The notes under the pieces: generated by a model
What the model saw: the letters and a program-made list of their open reading frames with translations, nothing else
Database searches by the model: none
What the model was told of the DNA's origin: nothing
In this document: positions 16,675 through 28,000 of the stretch, one piece after another
How positions within the stretch are numbered: position 1 is the stretch's first letter
How the letters are laid out: each line of letters opens with the position of its first letter
Translations under genes and position numbers: made by a program
Assembly (NCBI GenBank): GCA_018666555.1
Contig: JABIZD010000058.1
Span: forward strand, 1 to 35,520
DNA from: Gammaproteobacteria bacterium
Lineage (GTDB): Bacteria > Pseudomonadota > Gammaproteobacteria > Pseudomonadales > Azotimanducaceae
Length of the DNA: 35,520 bases
Direction: 5' to 3'

Positions 16675-19600
16675 TATTCCGCTTATCGGACAACAGCTGC
16701 TGGAAGCCAGTGCCGGGACAGGCAAGACCTATACCATCACGCAACTTTATCTTCGCCTTCTGCTGGGCCGGGGAAGAACCGATCAAAAGCCACTCAAAGT
16801 ACAGAAAATCCTGGTCCTCACCTTTACCATAGCTGCCACCCAGGAGTTAAAAGATCGAATCAGGAATTTGATCGTGCGTGCCCGAGACGCATATCAACTA
16901 GGCCAGTCAGAAGACCATCATATTAATGAATTGATTGAGGAAAGTAATGACCTGAGACGGGACCAATTACTGCTAACTGACGCCCTTCAATGGCTGGACG
17001 ATGCTGCCATCCATACCATTCACGGTTTCTGCGCTCGTATGCTATCTGAGAACTCCTTTCAGGCCGGGGTTCTATTCGACCAGGACCTCGATGCCGATAA
17101 AGCGGCTCTGCTGAATCTCGCTGCTGAGGATATTTATCGTCGTCAGATTCTGACCCTGCCAGCAATAGAGCGAACCATCGCACTGAAAATCTGGCCTGAC
17201 CCCCAACGCCTGCGTCAATCCCTGGAACCCCTTTTATATCGACATAACCTGACGCTGCTACCGGCAGTAGATACAACCGTCGCGTTTCCTGAGGGTCTAC
17301 GAGAGAAAATAGTGCTGACCAAACGGCTCTGGCTGGCACAGGACCTGTCAAAACTGGTTGCTGACAGCGGCGTCAAGAAAAACCTTTCAGCCTACCGCTC
17401 CCTTAATAAAATGGACTATTTCTGCAGGGATCAAGAGGACCTCGATCCAGACAGCAAACTATGGACTTATTGGGCCCATGACAATCTGACAAATGCCATG
17501 AAAAAGGGCCTGGCTGTTCCACAGCACTCTTGCCTTGATCTACTAACCGACATCCACAATGATTTGAGCAAAATCGCTGCTATAAAAATACGTCTCTGGC
17601 ACCAGGCCCTGCTTGCCACGAGAAGTCACCTGGAACAACAAAAAGCCAATAACGCTCAATTAACGGTTGACGATTTATTAATTCAGATGCAAAAAGCCAC
17701 CCGTCTTAATCCAGGTTGGTGCAACCAATTAGCTGGGGAGTTTCCTGCTATTTTGGTAGACGAATTCCAGGATACAGATGACATCCAATATGAAATTTTC
17801 AGAAATATTCACCAGGCCTGTGACCAGCATCTGCTATTACTGATTGGCGATCCAAAGCAGGCCATCTACCAATTCAGGGGCGCAGATGTATATACCTATA
17901 TCGCTGCAAAACGCCAAAGCGAAGGCCAGTACAACCTGGATACCAACTACCGATCAAGTCCTCTACTGGTTGAGGCGATAAATAGTCTGTTCGGCCAGGA
18001 GAGCATCTTTGGTAGTCACGAGGATATCCTGTTTTCACCCTCAAAAGCGGCTCCCCAAGCCGACAAAAAAGACCTAACCCTGAATGGCCAGAGCATTGCC
18101 CCGATCGAATTTTTTATTCCCTATCGCACAGAAGGCCCAATGTTGAGGCCGCGTGGCATAACACTGAGTATGGCTTACGCTGCTGAGGCGATCTGCAAGA
18201 TCTTAAATCACGAAAAAAATCACCAAATGCTGATAGATGGCAAATCGATACGAGCTGGACAGATTGCACTGCTCACTCGAAACCGCAAAGAAGCCCGGGC
18301 AGCAAGGCAAGCGCTATCGGAACGAAGAATAAACAGTGTATTTGTCACCCAGGACAGCGTCCTTCTGGAACAGACTGCCGCTGATCTCTTATTGATTCTT
18401 GAAGGAATCTTTAACCCTTTACATGAGCGGCGTCTGGTCTCTGCAATGAGTTGTCATCTGATCCAGTCAACCATGCAGGAAATAAATGACTATCGAGAAG
18501 ATGATGCCCTACAGCACAACATCATACTCGAATTTCAGCAATATCAGACGGTATGGAAACAACACGGTATAGCAGCCATGATCCATGAGCTAATCCGCCA
18601 CCGACAGCTCGCTCGAATCTGGCTCGGAGATGCCGAGGGCGAGCGTCAACTCACCAATCTGCGACACCTGGCAGAAATTCTACAGTTACAGTCTCTGGAT
18701 TTAGATGGCATGCAACCACTTGTTAACTGGTTCAAAAAGACTCGTCAGACCGAATTAGAACGCCCAGCCGATAATCGCCAGCTAAGACTCGAAAGTGACG
18801 AAAATCTGGTCAAAATCGTTACCATGCACAGCGCAAAAGGTCTCGAATACGACGTAGTCGTCATACCCGTGGGGAACTTCAGTAGTCAGGGCAGAAAAAA
18901 CAACCTTGATCCAGTCCTGTTTCACCAGGAGGGTGACGCTGGACAGATTCGGGTTTGCGCGGAGTTGGGTAGCAATAAAATTCATAGGGAAAAGGCACTA
19001 AAAGAGAATCTCGAGGAAGATATGCGGCTGCTTTATGTCGCAATGACGCGAGCCAAATCTCGATGCCTGATCGGCTTACCTCTAACGAGCGGTTTCGGCA
19101 ATACCGCGATCGCCAGCCTCCTGGGCTTGACCGATTGCAAGCTTGATAGCGAAGAAATACGCCAACAACTCCTGAGCCTCGCGGCTGGCATCAGCACTGT
19201 GGTAACGGTTGAATCAGTGAAAACCAGCAGGTTGGTACTAGACCAGTCAAAGCTTGCATTGAACCCACCCAAACCGATGCCCGACGTCCTCGATCGTTGG
19301 CAGATTCATAGCTATACAGGAATTACCCGATTGCTGGAGCAAGGTCCAAGCAATACAGAACTTCCCCAGGGATATGCCGATGACGATTCTCAAACAGAAA
19401 ACCGTTTATACCCGGAACCATCTGAGCCAATCAAACAACCAGACAAACCAGCAATTGATGCCACTGCCAGCCATCCCATCTATAACCGGTTTAGTTTTAA
19501 TCGTGGCCCACAGATCGGGGTGGCACTGCATAGCATGCTCGAAAAAATCAATTTTCAGGTTAACCATGAACAGCAAATCATGGCCTGCCAGCGTTTACTC

Positions 19601-20185
19601 AAACAACTTGATCTCAACGCCTCCCAATGGCTCGGTCCGAGCCATGAATGGCTGGTAGATATTCTGCATACCCCTCTTTCATCGAAAGGGTTTTCGCTAC
19701 ATGATATTGCTCGATCAGACCGAGTCGATGAACTTGAATTCCACTTCCCCATCAGTAGCGGCCAGGCACTGATCACGACCTGTCAGAATTATGGCTATCT
19801 CGAAGGATACCAGGCAGATGGCCCTACTCTGGAAGGTATGATGACGGGTAAAATTGATCTGATCTGCCGATACAATGGCCTCTATTACATCATTGACTAC
19901 AAGTCTAACTTTCTGGGTCTGGAGGATGCTGACTATAATACGGCATCTTTAACTAATGCCATCCGCCAACACCAGTACGATCTGCAGTATCTGATCTATA
20001 GCGTCGCTCTCAAGAAGTTTCTGGACGCAAGGCTTCCCGGGGGGGATTTCGAGACGCTATACGGTGGCGTCTATTATCTTTTCCTCAGGGGTATGAATGG
20101 CATAGTTGGCTCAGGCGTTTATTCGGACCGACCTTCTCTTGCCTTGCTGCATGCGCTTGAATCAGCGCTGCAAGGGAGCCCCTGA
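16661..20185 (+). CDS. recB: Exodeoxyribonuclease V subunit beta (RecB)
   Basis: This 1174-residue protein is RecB, the 3'-5' helicase and nuclease subunit of RecBCD, close to the 1180 residues of E. coli. Superfamily 1 helicase motifs are intact: Walker A LEASAGTGKTYTITQ (K22), motif II VDEFQDTDDIQYEIF, motif III LLIGDPKQAIYQFRGAD, motif IV TNYRSS, motif V MHSAKGLEYDVVVIP and motif VI LLYVAMTRAKSR. The C-terminal nuclease domain carries GVALHSMLEK with the active-site His, GKIDLI with an Asp ligand, and IDYKSNFLG with the catalytic Asp and Lys. The enzyme should therefore be a full helicase-nuclease. The start overlaps recC by 14 bases and the stop overlaps the recD start. E. coli has ptrA between recC and recB; it is absent here. 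Confidence 0.97.
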   Translation: MLINSIPLIGQQLLEASAGTGKTYTITQLYLRLLLGRGRTDQKPLKVQKILVLTFTIAATQELKDRIRNLIVRARDAYQLGQSEDHHINELIEESNDLRRDQLLLTDALQWLDDAAIHTIHGFCARMLSENSFQAGVLFDQDLDADKAALLNLAAEDIYRRQILTLPAIERTIALKIWPDPQRLRQSLEPLLYRHNLTLLPAVDTTVAFPEGLREKIVLTKRLWLAQDLSKLVADSGVKKNLSAYRSLNKMDYFCRDQEDLDPDSKLWTYWAHDNLTNAMKKGLAVPQHSCLDLLTDIHNDLSKIAAIKIRLWHQALLATRSHLEQQKANNAQLTVDDLLIQMQKATRLNPGWCNQLAGEFPAILVDEFQDTDDIQYEIFRNIHQACDQHLLLLIGDPKQAIYQFRGADVYTYIAAKRQSEGQYNLDTNYRSSPLLVEAINSLFGQESIFGSHEDILFSPSKAAPQADKKDLTLNGQSIAPIEFFIPYRTEGPMLRPRGITLSMAYAAEAICKILNHEKNHQMLIDGKSIRAGQIALLTRNRKEARAARQALSERRINSVFVTQDSVLLEQTAADLLLILEGIFNPLHERRLVSAMSCHLIQSTMQEINDYREDDALQHNIILEFQQYQTVWKQHGIAAMIHELIRHRQLARIWLGDAEGERQLTNLRHLAEILQLQSLDLDGMQPLVNWFKKTRQTELERPADNRQLRLESDENLVKIVTMHSAKGLEYDVVVIPVGNFSSQGRKNNLDPVLFHQEGDAGQIRVCAELGSNKIHREKALKENLEEDMRLLYVAMTRAKSRCLIGLPLTSGFGNTAIASLLGLTDCKLDSEEIRQQLLSLAAGISTVVTVESVKTSRLVLDQSKLALNPPKPMPDVLDRWQIHSYTGITRLLEQGPSNTELPQGYADDDSQTENRLYPEPSEPIKQPDKPAIDATASHPIYNRFSFNRGPQIGVALHSMLEKINFQVNHEQQIMACQRLLKQLDLNASQWLGPSHEWLVDILHTPLSSKGFSLHDIARSDRVDELEFHFPISSGQALITTCQNYGYLEGYQADGPTLEGMMTGKIDLICRYNGLYYIIDYKSNFLGLEDADYNTASLTNAIRQHQYDLQYLIYSVALKKFLDARLPGGDFETLYGGVYYLFLRGMNGIVGSGVYSDRPSLALLHALESALQGSP

Positions 20186-21969
20186 TGTCAAATCTGGCAA
20201 CAGAATACCAGCAGGTTACCCGCGCATTAACTGGCCTGATCAACGAGCTGGCTCCCGGCTTATCAGGGCAGACCCAATTAGTCATTAAGCGGCTGGTTCA
20301 CAGTATGAGCCAGCAACATAGCTGCCTGCAAATTCAACAAAATGACCTGGAGGCGATTGCAGAACTATTGGCCAGCCCGATCGCCAGTACAGAAAATAGC
20401 GGCACGCCTCTGATCGTTAGAGGCTCCCAGCTATACTTTCATCGTTACTTTCAACTGGAACGGAAAATTGCTGAAAATCTAGCCGAGCTTAACCAACCTG
20501 CTGCAATTCCGGGATTTTCACTACCGTCGCTGGATCAGTTTTTTCAGGATGGGAAGCCTTTCATCATGCAGAAAATTGCCGCTTACCAGGCGGTAACGCG
20601 CAGATTGACTATTATCACTGGAGGGCCAGGTACGGGCAAAACCAGTACAGTGGCAAAGATCATCAGCCTAATCCATGGACTCCAGCCTGCTCTGACATTT
20701 GCGCTGGCAGCGCCTACTGGTAAGGCTGCCTCGAGACTCAACCAGGCACTACAACAAACCTGGACCGCCAATCAGTTTGCACACCCCAGCGATATCTCCA
20801 GCCAGGTTCAGACCCTTCACCGTCTGCTCGGTATCAGCAAAGATTTTGGTAAGCCAAGGTTTCACCACGACAGACCGCTCAAATTTGATATCCTCATCGT
20901 CGATGAAGCCTCGATGATTGATCTAAGCCTGATGTCGAATCTCCTGGACGCATTAACTGAAAATACCCGGTTGATCCTGCTCGGCGACCCAGGTCAACTT
21001 CCCAGTGTCGAAACTGGAAATATACTGGCTGATTTGACCCAGCCTTTGCCGGGTTTTTCGCCCGCCACGCTGACCCTATTCGATCGCTATTTTAAAGCCG
21101 ACTCACAAACCCTGGGTAAGCACTCCAGGCTAGTCGATGCAGTTTGCGAGTTGAACCACAGCTTTCGGTTCTCTCAACACCAAGGCATTGGCAAGCTCGC
21201 GCTAGCAATTAGTATGGGAGATCCTGAATTCCCGGCTCACTCAGACCAGATTGAAGTAAGGAACTTACCGGAATCGAGCGTCGAGCAGGTCAGCAAACCG
21301 CTGTCACATTATATTAGCCTGCTCGGCACGCCACAGCCGGTTCAGCAACTTTTCGATGAGCTGAATAGATTCAAAATCCTGACACCCACCCGGGAAGGCC
21401 CCTGGGGTGTAATACACATCAACAGACAGATCGAGAACACGCTCGAAACCCTTAGCCTGAAGCAACCTGACCAGAGTCACTATCATGGTCGGGCTATTAT
21501 GATTCTCACCAATGACTACGTGCATGGCCTGTTTAATGGCGATATCGGCTTGTGTATCGATCGCCGCAGGATTGACGGCCTGACATCGACTACAGATGAT
21601 TCCAGCAAGCCTTCCATGGTGGCCTGCTTCCCGGACACATCAGGCTTCAAAACTGTGCCTTTGAGTAGACTTCCAGAGCATGAGACCTGCTTTGCAATGA
21701 CCGTGCATAAAAGCCAGGGATCTGAATTTGATCAAGTGAGCCTGGTTCTAGCACAGGCGGAAAGCGATGCAAGTCAAAATTTACAAACCAGGGAGTTACT
21801 CTATACCGCAGTCACCCGATGCCGGGAAAAAGTCTGTATCTATACTGACCCGTCCACCTGGCAACAGGCGGTCCAGAGACAACTAGGCAGAAGCAGTGGC
21901 CTGGCTGAATTTCTTACCGAGACTGGGCAGCAACCTGACCACAAATCCAGCAAGCTCGAAGAAAAATAA
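20185..21969 (+). CDS. recD: Exodeoxyribonuclease V subunit alpha (RecD)
   Basis: This 594-residue protein is RecD, the fast 5'-3' helicase motor of RecBCD; the E. coli protein has 608 residues. It has an N-terminal region of about 135 residues that would contact RecB/RecC, then Walker A IITGGPGTGKTSTVAKI (K152), motif II ILIVDEASMIDLSLM, motif III LLGDPGQLPSVETG, and near the C-terminus FAMTVHKSQGSEFDQVSLV followed by LLYTAVTRCREKVCIY. The start ATG overlaps the recB stop in TGATG, indicating translational coupling. It is the last gene of the operon and converges with the giant gene. The last 20 residues are polar and variable. Confidence 0.97.
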   Translation: MSNLATEYQQVTRALTGLINELAPGLSGQTQLVIKRLVHSMSQQHSCLQIQQNDLEAIAELLASPIASTENSGTPLIVRGSQLYFHRYFQLERKIAENLAELNQPAAIPGFSLPSLDQFFQDGKPFIMQKIAAYQAVTRRLTIITGGPGTGKTSTVAKIISLIHGLQPALTFALAAPTGKAASRLNQALQQTWTANQFAHPSDISSQVQTLHRLLGISKDFGKPRFHHDRPLKFDILIVDEASMIDLSLMSNLLDALTENTRLILLGDPGQLPSVETGNILADLTQPLPGFSPATLTLFDRYFKADSQTLGKHSRLVDAVCELNHSFRFSQHQGIGKLALAISMGDPEFPAHSDQIEVRNLPESSVEQVSKPLSHYISLLGTPQPVQQLFDELNRFKILTPTREGPWGVIHINRQIENTLETLSLKQPDQSHYHGRAIMILTNDYVHGLFNGDIGLCIDRRRIDGLTSTTDDSSKPSMVACFPDTSGFKTVPLSRLPEHETCFAMTVHKSQGSEFDQVSLVLAQAESDASQNLQTRELLYTAVTRCREKVCIYTDPSTWQQAVQRQLGRSSGLAEFLTETGQQPDHKSSKLEEK

Positions 21970-21983
21970 CCTTACCGCTATCG

Positions 21984-22002
21984 ACTGGTTCATCCCACCA
22001 GT
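21984..22002. terminator. Hairpin between recD and the giant gene, possible terminator
   Basis: ACTGGT (21984-21989) and ACCAGT (21997-22002) form a 6-bp stem with a 7-base loop, 15 bases after the recD stop and in the convergent gap with the giant gene. No T run follows on either strand, so terminator function is tentative. Confidence 0.25.
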
Positions 22003-22066
22003 GAGGATCCTGATCTAGCCGAACTCAATATAAGTCCAGATTAAAGAAGGTATACAGGGAGCCGCA

Positions 22067-25000
22067 TTAAATCATACCAAATGCATCTACCTGACTATTA
22101 TGCATGTAGTGATCCAGGTCGTGGCCAGAGGCTGGTTTTTCTTGATCTTCCTCTGCTGAGTCAGACAGATCACTGTGAACATAAAGAGACACACCATTTT
22201 CCTGGAAAAGATAATAAAGCTCACCATCACCAAAAAGATCCACCTCGCTAGCCGTCGGCGCGATGGCATCTAGATCCAGCCCATTGAGAATGACAGTATC
22301 CTCAGCATCACCGTTGATGACCAACACCTTATTGTCAGCGTCCTCTTCATACGCATTGAGGCTGTTATCGCCAACCATATCGACCAGATCGGCAAGATTC
22401 AGCTCAAGAGTATCTGCTGTGCCATTGTTGCTCATATCCAGGATTTCAACATTGTTCAGGTTTTCAACGCCACTGAGATCCACGATGCCATTTATAGTTA
22501 CGGTATCAACCCCTCTGCCACCATCAATGAGACTATCCATAGCGTCATACATGATCTGATCATTGCCATCCCCGCCGAGTTGCAGGTCAACACCAGCCCC
22601 GGCATCAAGAACATCATCTCCGGCTCGGCCTGATAGTGTCTCATCGGCTTCAGTACCCTCCAGTGCTTCATCCTCAGCTGTGCCATAGATACTGACTCCA
22701 TCATCATTCTCGTAGACATGCACACGGGTATGTTGGTCAAAATACAGCGAGACATCACCCTCGCTGACTGCTGAAAGCAAGGTCGGTCCACCGTCGATCT
22801 CTGCATAGCGGTTGTCACTAGTCTCAAAGTCGCCATACAGGTTAACGCTGTCACCGATGTTACCCAACACTACCAGCGCCGAGTCTTCGCCAATCAGTTC
22901 GTTTGCACCATCAATGATACGGCTGATTGCTGACGCATCCATATCCAAAGTCTGCTGACTGGCATTGTCCATGCGCAATACTTCGATATTATCGAACGTG
23001 GTACCCAGCCAGCCTGTACTCGCCTGAAAATCGAATGACGCGGCTACATCGGGCAGGACGATCGAGTCAATGCCCTCACCTCCATCAATGCGTCGCACCG
23101 AAATCGTCTCCAGCTCCAGCTCAAAGGTATCGTCTCCTTCCTGCCCATAGACGGTGTCACTTGCCCTGATGTTAACAATAGTGTCATCGCCACCACCGGC
23201 AAGCACGAAGGTCTGCGATGCTGAATTCATATCAATCAAATCATCGTGATGTACGACACCTCCCTCACCATTATTACTGGAAGTGCCTTCGATTACCTCT
23301 GAAGCTGCCACGGGCACCAGGGTAATGCTGGTAGCAGACTGCACCATATCGAGTAGAGGACTACTTCCAGCCGCCACATTATCGAAAACCAAGCCTTCGA
23401 CCTCGTCAAAGGAGCCGAGAATACTCACTGCAGTTACAATAACCACCCCGGTGGCAACACTGCTCTGGGTGGCATTGATATTCAGGTAGCCGCCATTGAT
23501 GCGCAATACCCCGCCTGCATTGTCCTCTGAGCTGATTAACAAATGATCGGCTGACTGGCTATGAATATCTATATTGAGCTCGCTACCTGATTCAAATACC
23601 ACCTCCCCTGAACTCAGTGAGGTTAAAAACTCCAGCTCGCCCGTATATTCATCGCCGGGCTCATCACCCACATAGAGGTGACCTTCATTGATGAAACTGG
23701 CACCAGACGACGTCAAGTCAATGCTCGAACCAGCCGCCCCATAGAAAAGACCGGACGCGCCATTGAGCAAGGTATTACTATGCCCAAGTGCTAGCCTGGC
23801 ATCCTCGCCCAAAGCCATCTCAGCATGATTTTCATGGGTCACCGGGGTGCTTTCTTCACTTAATTTAAGAATCGAAGAAGCGGTGAGTTCGAAATAACCC
23901 TGATTAATGATGATTCCCTGCAGTTCCATCGTGACTAGATTTCCATCTCCAGCTTGAAATAAACCCTCATTAGTAAAGGTGGAGACGTTAAGACCTTCGC
24001 CAAACTCGATAACATGGGCATTGACCTCGTTTTGAGGCAAAAAGAAAAAATTGCCTTCATTAACAAAATCATTGGCGAGCACCATTGCAAACTGTTGACT
24101 ATTGAATCCAGCATCGATGCGGGTACCAGCCGGAGCTATGAGGTCGCCTCTTATGACGATACTGTCATCAAGGAATAACTCGGTAATATAAGCTCCATTT
24201 TCATCATCGTAAACGTTATAAAGATCCCCTGAAATCAGACTTTCACCAGAAATCCGCAAAGTATTAATGTTGCCTATGGCTACATCACTGCTGCTAGTCA
24301 GGTTATTGAAGTAGGTCTCAGCAAAATTCACTAACAGTGCTGTTCCCGAACCTTCATTGACTAAGTTCACGCTATTGGCATTGGATCCGTCCAGAATCAG
24401 ATCCTGAGAAGGATCCGATGCTTTAAGGTCGATGATACCGCTCAAAGAAAATGTCAGGCTACCCTCTAAGGTTAACGTTGCACCAGAATAATAATTTGGT
24501 CCGCCCGATACTGAAAAAGAGGTTTCACCATCCATGCGAATCAGGCCATCAGCACCCGTAGTACCACCACTGAGTGTGGTGCTAACCACACCAGTAAACA
24601 GGGCTAATTCTCCACCGCGTGTATCCAGCGTGTTATCGCCGAGGTCAAAACTGACATCATCGCCAGCATCCGTAGCCAATACCCCTTGGTTGGTAAATAC
24701 GATATCCGCACCAGTCGCAAGCGCTATCTGAGCACCCCCGTTAATTTCCGTTTGATGTTGATTATCCACGTCAATACCCAGGGTTAAATTCCCGCTGAGG
24801 TACAAATCAGAATGATTGATGATGCTGCCCTGGCCATCGAGCTCAAGGGTTTCAAAGCTGGCGCCCGCGTTGACCCAGCCGCCCTGCAATACCGTTAGGT
24901 TCAGATCCAGCGTGCCCCCTTCAAGATCAGCACTGGCTTCATCAGCAATGGTAATACTACCCAGGCCATTGATCTGCCCGCCTTGATCGAGCTGCAGGAT

Positions 25001-28000
25001 GCCATTAACGGTGAGCAGGCCGTTCAGGGTCAGAATCGATGTATCATTGCCAGCGCCTTCATTGCCAGCACCCACATACAATTCGAGACTCGGCGCAACA
25101 GTCGAATCATCCATGACAATCAGTTCGAATGATTCAGCAACCGTATCAGTATCGCCCAGGTGCAGAGCGCCGATGGTCTCGGTCTGGGTGCCGGTATCCT
25201 CAGGCGTCCACTTCTCTATGCTGAACGAATTAATGGTCTGACTCACCTGATCAATCATTAGGTCGCCAATAATTCGTATATCATCAGTCTCACCTACCGA
25301 GCTAAACTCGCTAGCCTGCGAGACCACTGCCTCCATCCCATCGCTGACCTGCAGGGTAATCGCCCCGCCCGACGCCGACCAGTTCAGGTCATAACCCGCT
25401 GCCAGGTTGGTCTGTACAGTAGAAAAATCAGCGCCCGATTGATAGCTCGAGCCAAGATCCAGGCTCATGGAGGTAGTGTTAGCGGTTAAAGGATCCTCAT
25501 CAGGATAAAAATTATGATTCGCGTCAAACAGCAGGCTGAGCGTACCCAGGTCAGTTGAACTCCCTGACGGCTGTATTAAACTCGCCTCCAGGCCACTAAT
25601 CGCCATGGTATCGGTATCATTAAGGTTGACTTCAAGCTCTACAAAACTAGTTGCTTCCAAAGTGAGGTTACCGGTAATGATCAAGCTCGAGCCATTCAGG
25701 ATGGAAAACGCACTCGAACTACCATTGGAGCCAATCACCCGGATTGTGCCGCTATTAATCACATCCCCAGTCAGGCTGACCTGGCCTGCAGCAACCTGAA
25801 TTAACCCGTGATTAGTTATGTCTGCCTGAATATTGACGTTAAAGTCATAGCTAGGATCGCTGCCATAACCATCATCCTCAACCGTAACGTCCTCATCAAT
25901 AAAAAGTAAGCCCTCATTGGTGAAATTACTCTCTGAGGTAAAGCCAATGTTATATTCAGAATAATTACCTTGCGCCGTATAAGCCGAAATACTAGCCTCT
26001 AACAGGATCTCAATAATACCCTGGTTAACAAAATCCGCGCCGATATGCAGGCCTGTTTCATCGGCATCATAACCTACCTCGATAGCCAGCAACCCAGCAC
26101 TATTATCAAAGTGCCCATTGATCTCATTATCAGCACCACTGACAAAAATCCAACCCTGGTTAACCAGATCAACCTCTATGACATCCGAGGATAAATCCAA
26201 TTCCGTATTGGCGGCGACAACAAGCTCGGCATTGGCATTTGCAGGAAAGAAGGTGACCACTGCACCCTCAAGAACTAACTCAGTGACATTGGACGTCGTA
26301 AAGCTGCTATCGACTACGATGGTTCCTGTATCATTACCACTGCCATCAAAATCAAAGAAACCCAGTAAACCATAGCCAGAAATCTCCGTGTTCTCACCCA
26401 GGATCAGGGTCCCACCCTCCAGGCCCAGGACGCCAACACCAGCCTCAAACACAACCTGACCCAGGCGCAGATCGACGGTCTGGCCAGGATTTCTGAACAC
26501 GAGTGGGGCATCAAGGATAAGCCGTCCGGTCTCAGCCAGCACAAAAGAATCCAGGAAAATTTCATTCAGGGGTTGTGTATTTGTATAGTAATAAAAATCA
26601 CGATGAGATGAAGTCGACCAGAGCGTACCGGATTCATTGTAAGTACCATCAAGCAGCAGGCTGGCATGACTGTAATAGTCAGCTTCGAGCACTACCAGGC
26701 CATTATTATCCAGAGACCCGGCACTAACAATACCTCCACCGCCTATGGAAAGAGTGCCCGAAGCAGATTGGCTGATCGCGCCCATTTCCAACTGGCCAGT
26801 GGAAACAGACTGAACTTCAAGCACAGAAACAAGCGATGAAGAGTAATCGTCCTCTCCAGAGACAGAAATTGACCCCGCATTTACTATCTCTAATGTCAGT
26901 AGGTAACCGCCATAGCTAGAGCCTTGCCTTGAAATATCGAGCACACCGGACTCACCCTGACTAAAATTCCCACTTAAAACAGGATGAGCCAGGTTATGAG
27001 CCTGTTCAAAACCCGTCCCTAATCCGATGTTATAGTAGTTCCCGTTTGAAGACCCACTGACATAGAAATCACCATTGTTTTCAACCCCGGCATCCAGGGT
27101 GAAATTATCGTGGGTAGCATAAATTTCGGTTTCGTTAATCAGGGTGTCATTAAAGCCCAGATAACGGAATTCCAGGCCGGTGATATCACCAACCAGCGTA
27201 ATAGCGTCTGGTCCCGGGCTAGCGTTCGCATCTATAAAACCACCACCATCACTAAAATAGAGGGTGACTGTGCTGCCAAAATTTGAGGTCAGGTAGATCT
27301 CATCAATATGAGCCATAAACTGGACCCGGTCTCCAGGTCCCGCATCTAGCAGTTCTACGTCGCCTAAACCTGGGTCATCACCATGGTTAGAAGCAACCAA
27401 CTCCGCTTCACCAGCGACAAACTGATGGCCGGCTCCTTCGACAATAACGTCCGGGTCCCTGACACTGAAAACGAAAGTATCTCCCACTTCAGCATTCAAC
27501 CCGTCATCGGCCGATACCGTGATCAGGTAATCGCCAACCGTGCCCTCAACAAATAGTGCCGACAAGATCATGGTACCCTGGGTATAACCATTGGTATCGG
27601 TGATGAGGTCGGGTGTAAATGATATATAACTATCAATTTCAGCAGGGATGGCGGAGCCCAAAGTGAGGTCGTCACCGTCTACATCATAAAACACAAAAGT
27701 CTCTGTATAAGGTTCCTCGACGACAACATGCTGATAAACCACATCAGTGCTATCCAGGTAAGGGGCTGAATTGGGTGAATCATAACTACCGACTAGGGTT
27801 ACCGTCACCGTCTGGTCAAAACTGCTACCCTGGCCATCGGATACAGTAATAATATAATCCTGAGTCAGCGACTCTTCGTCTTCGAGATAATCAAGGTCGG
27901 CATCGACAACCGCAAAGTTCCATTCGACCAAACCGCTACCGCCTGCGCTGGTCACGGTAACATCAACGTCACCCAGGCTGGTCGCATTTGACGCCACCGC

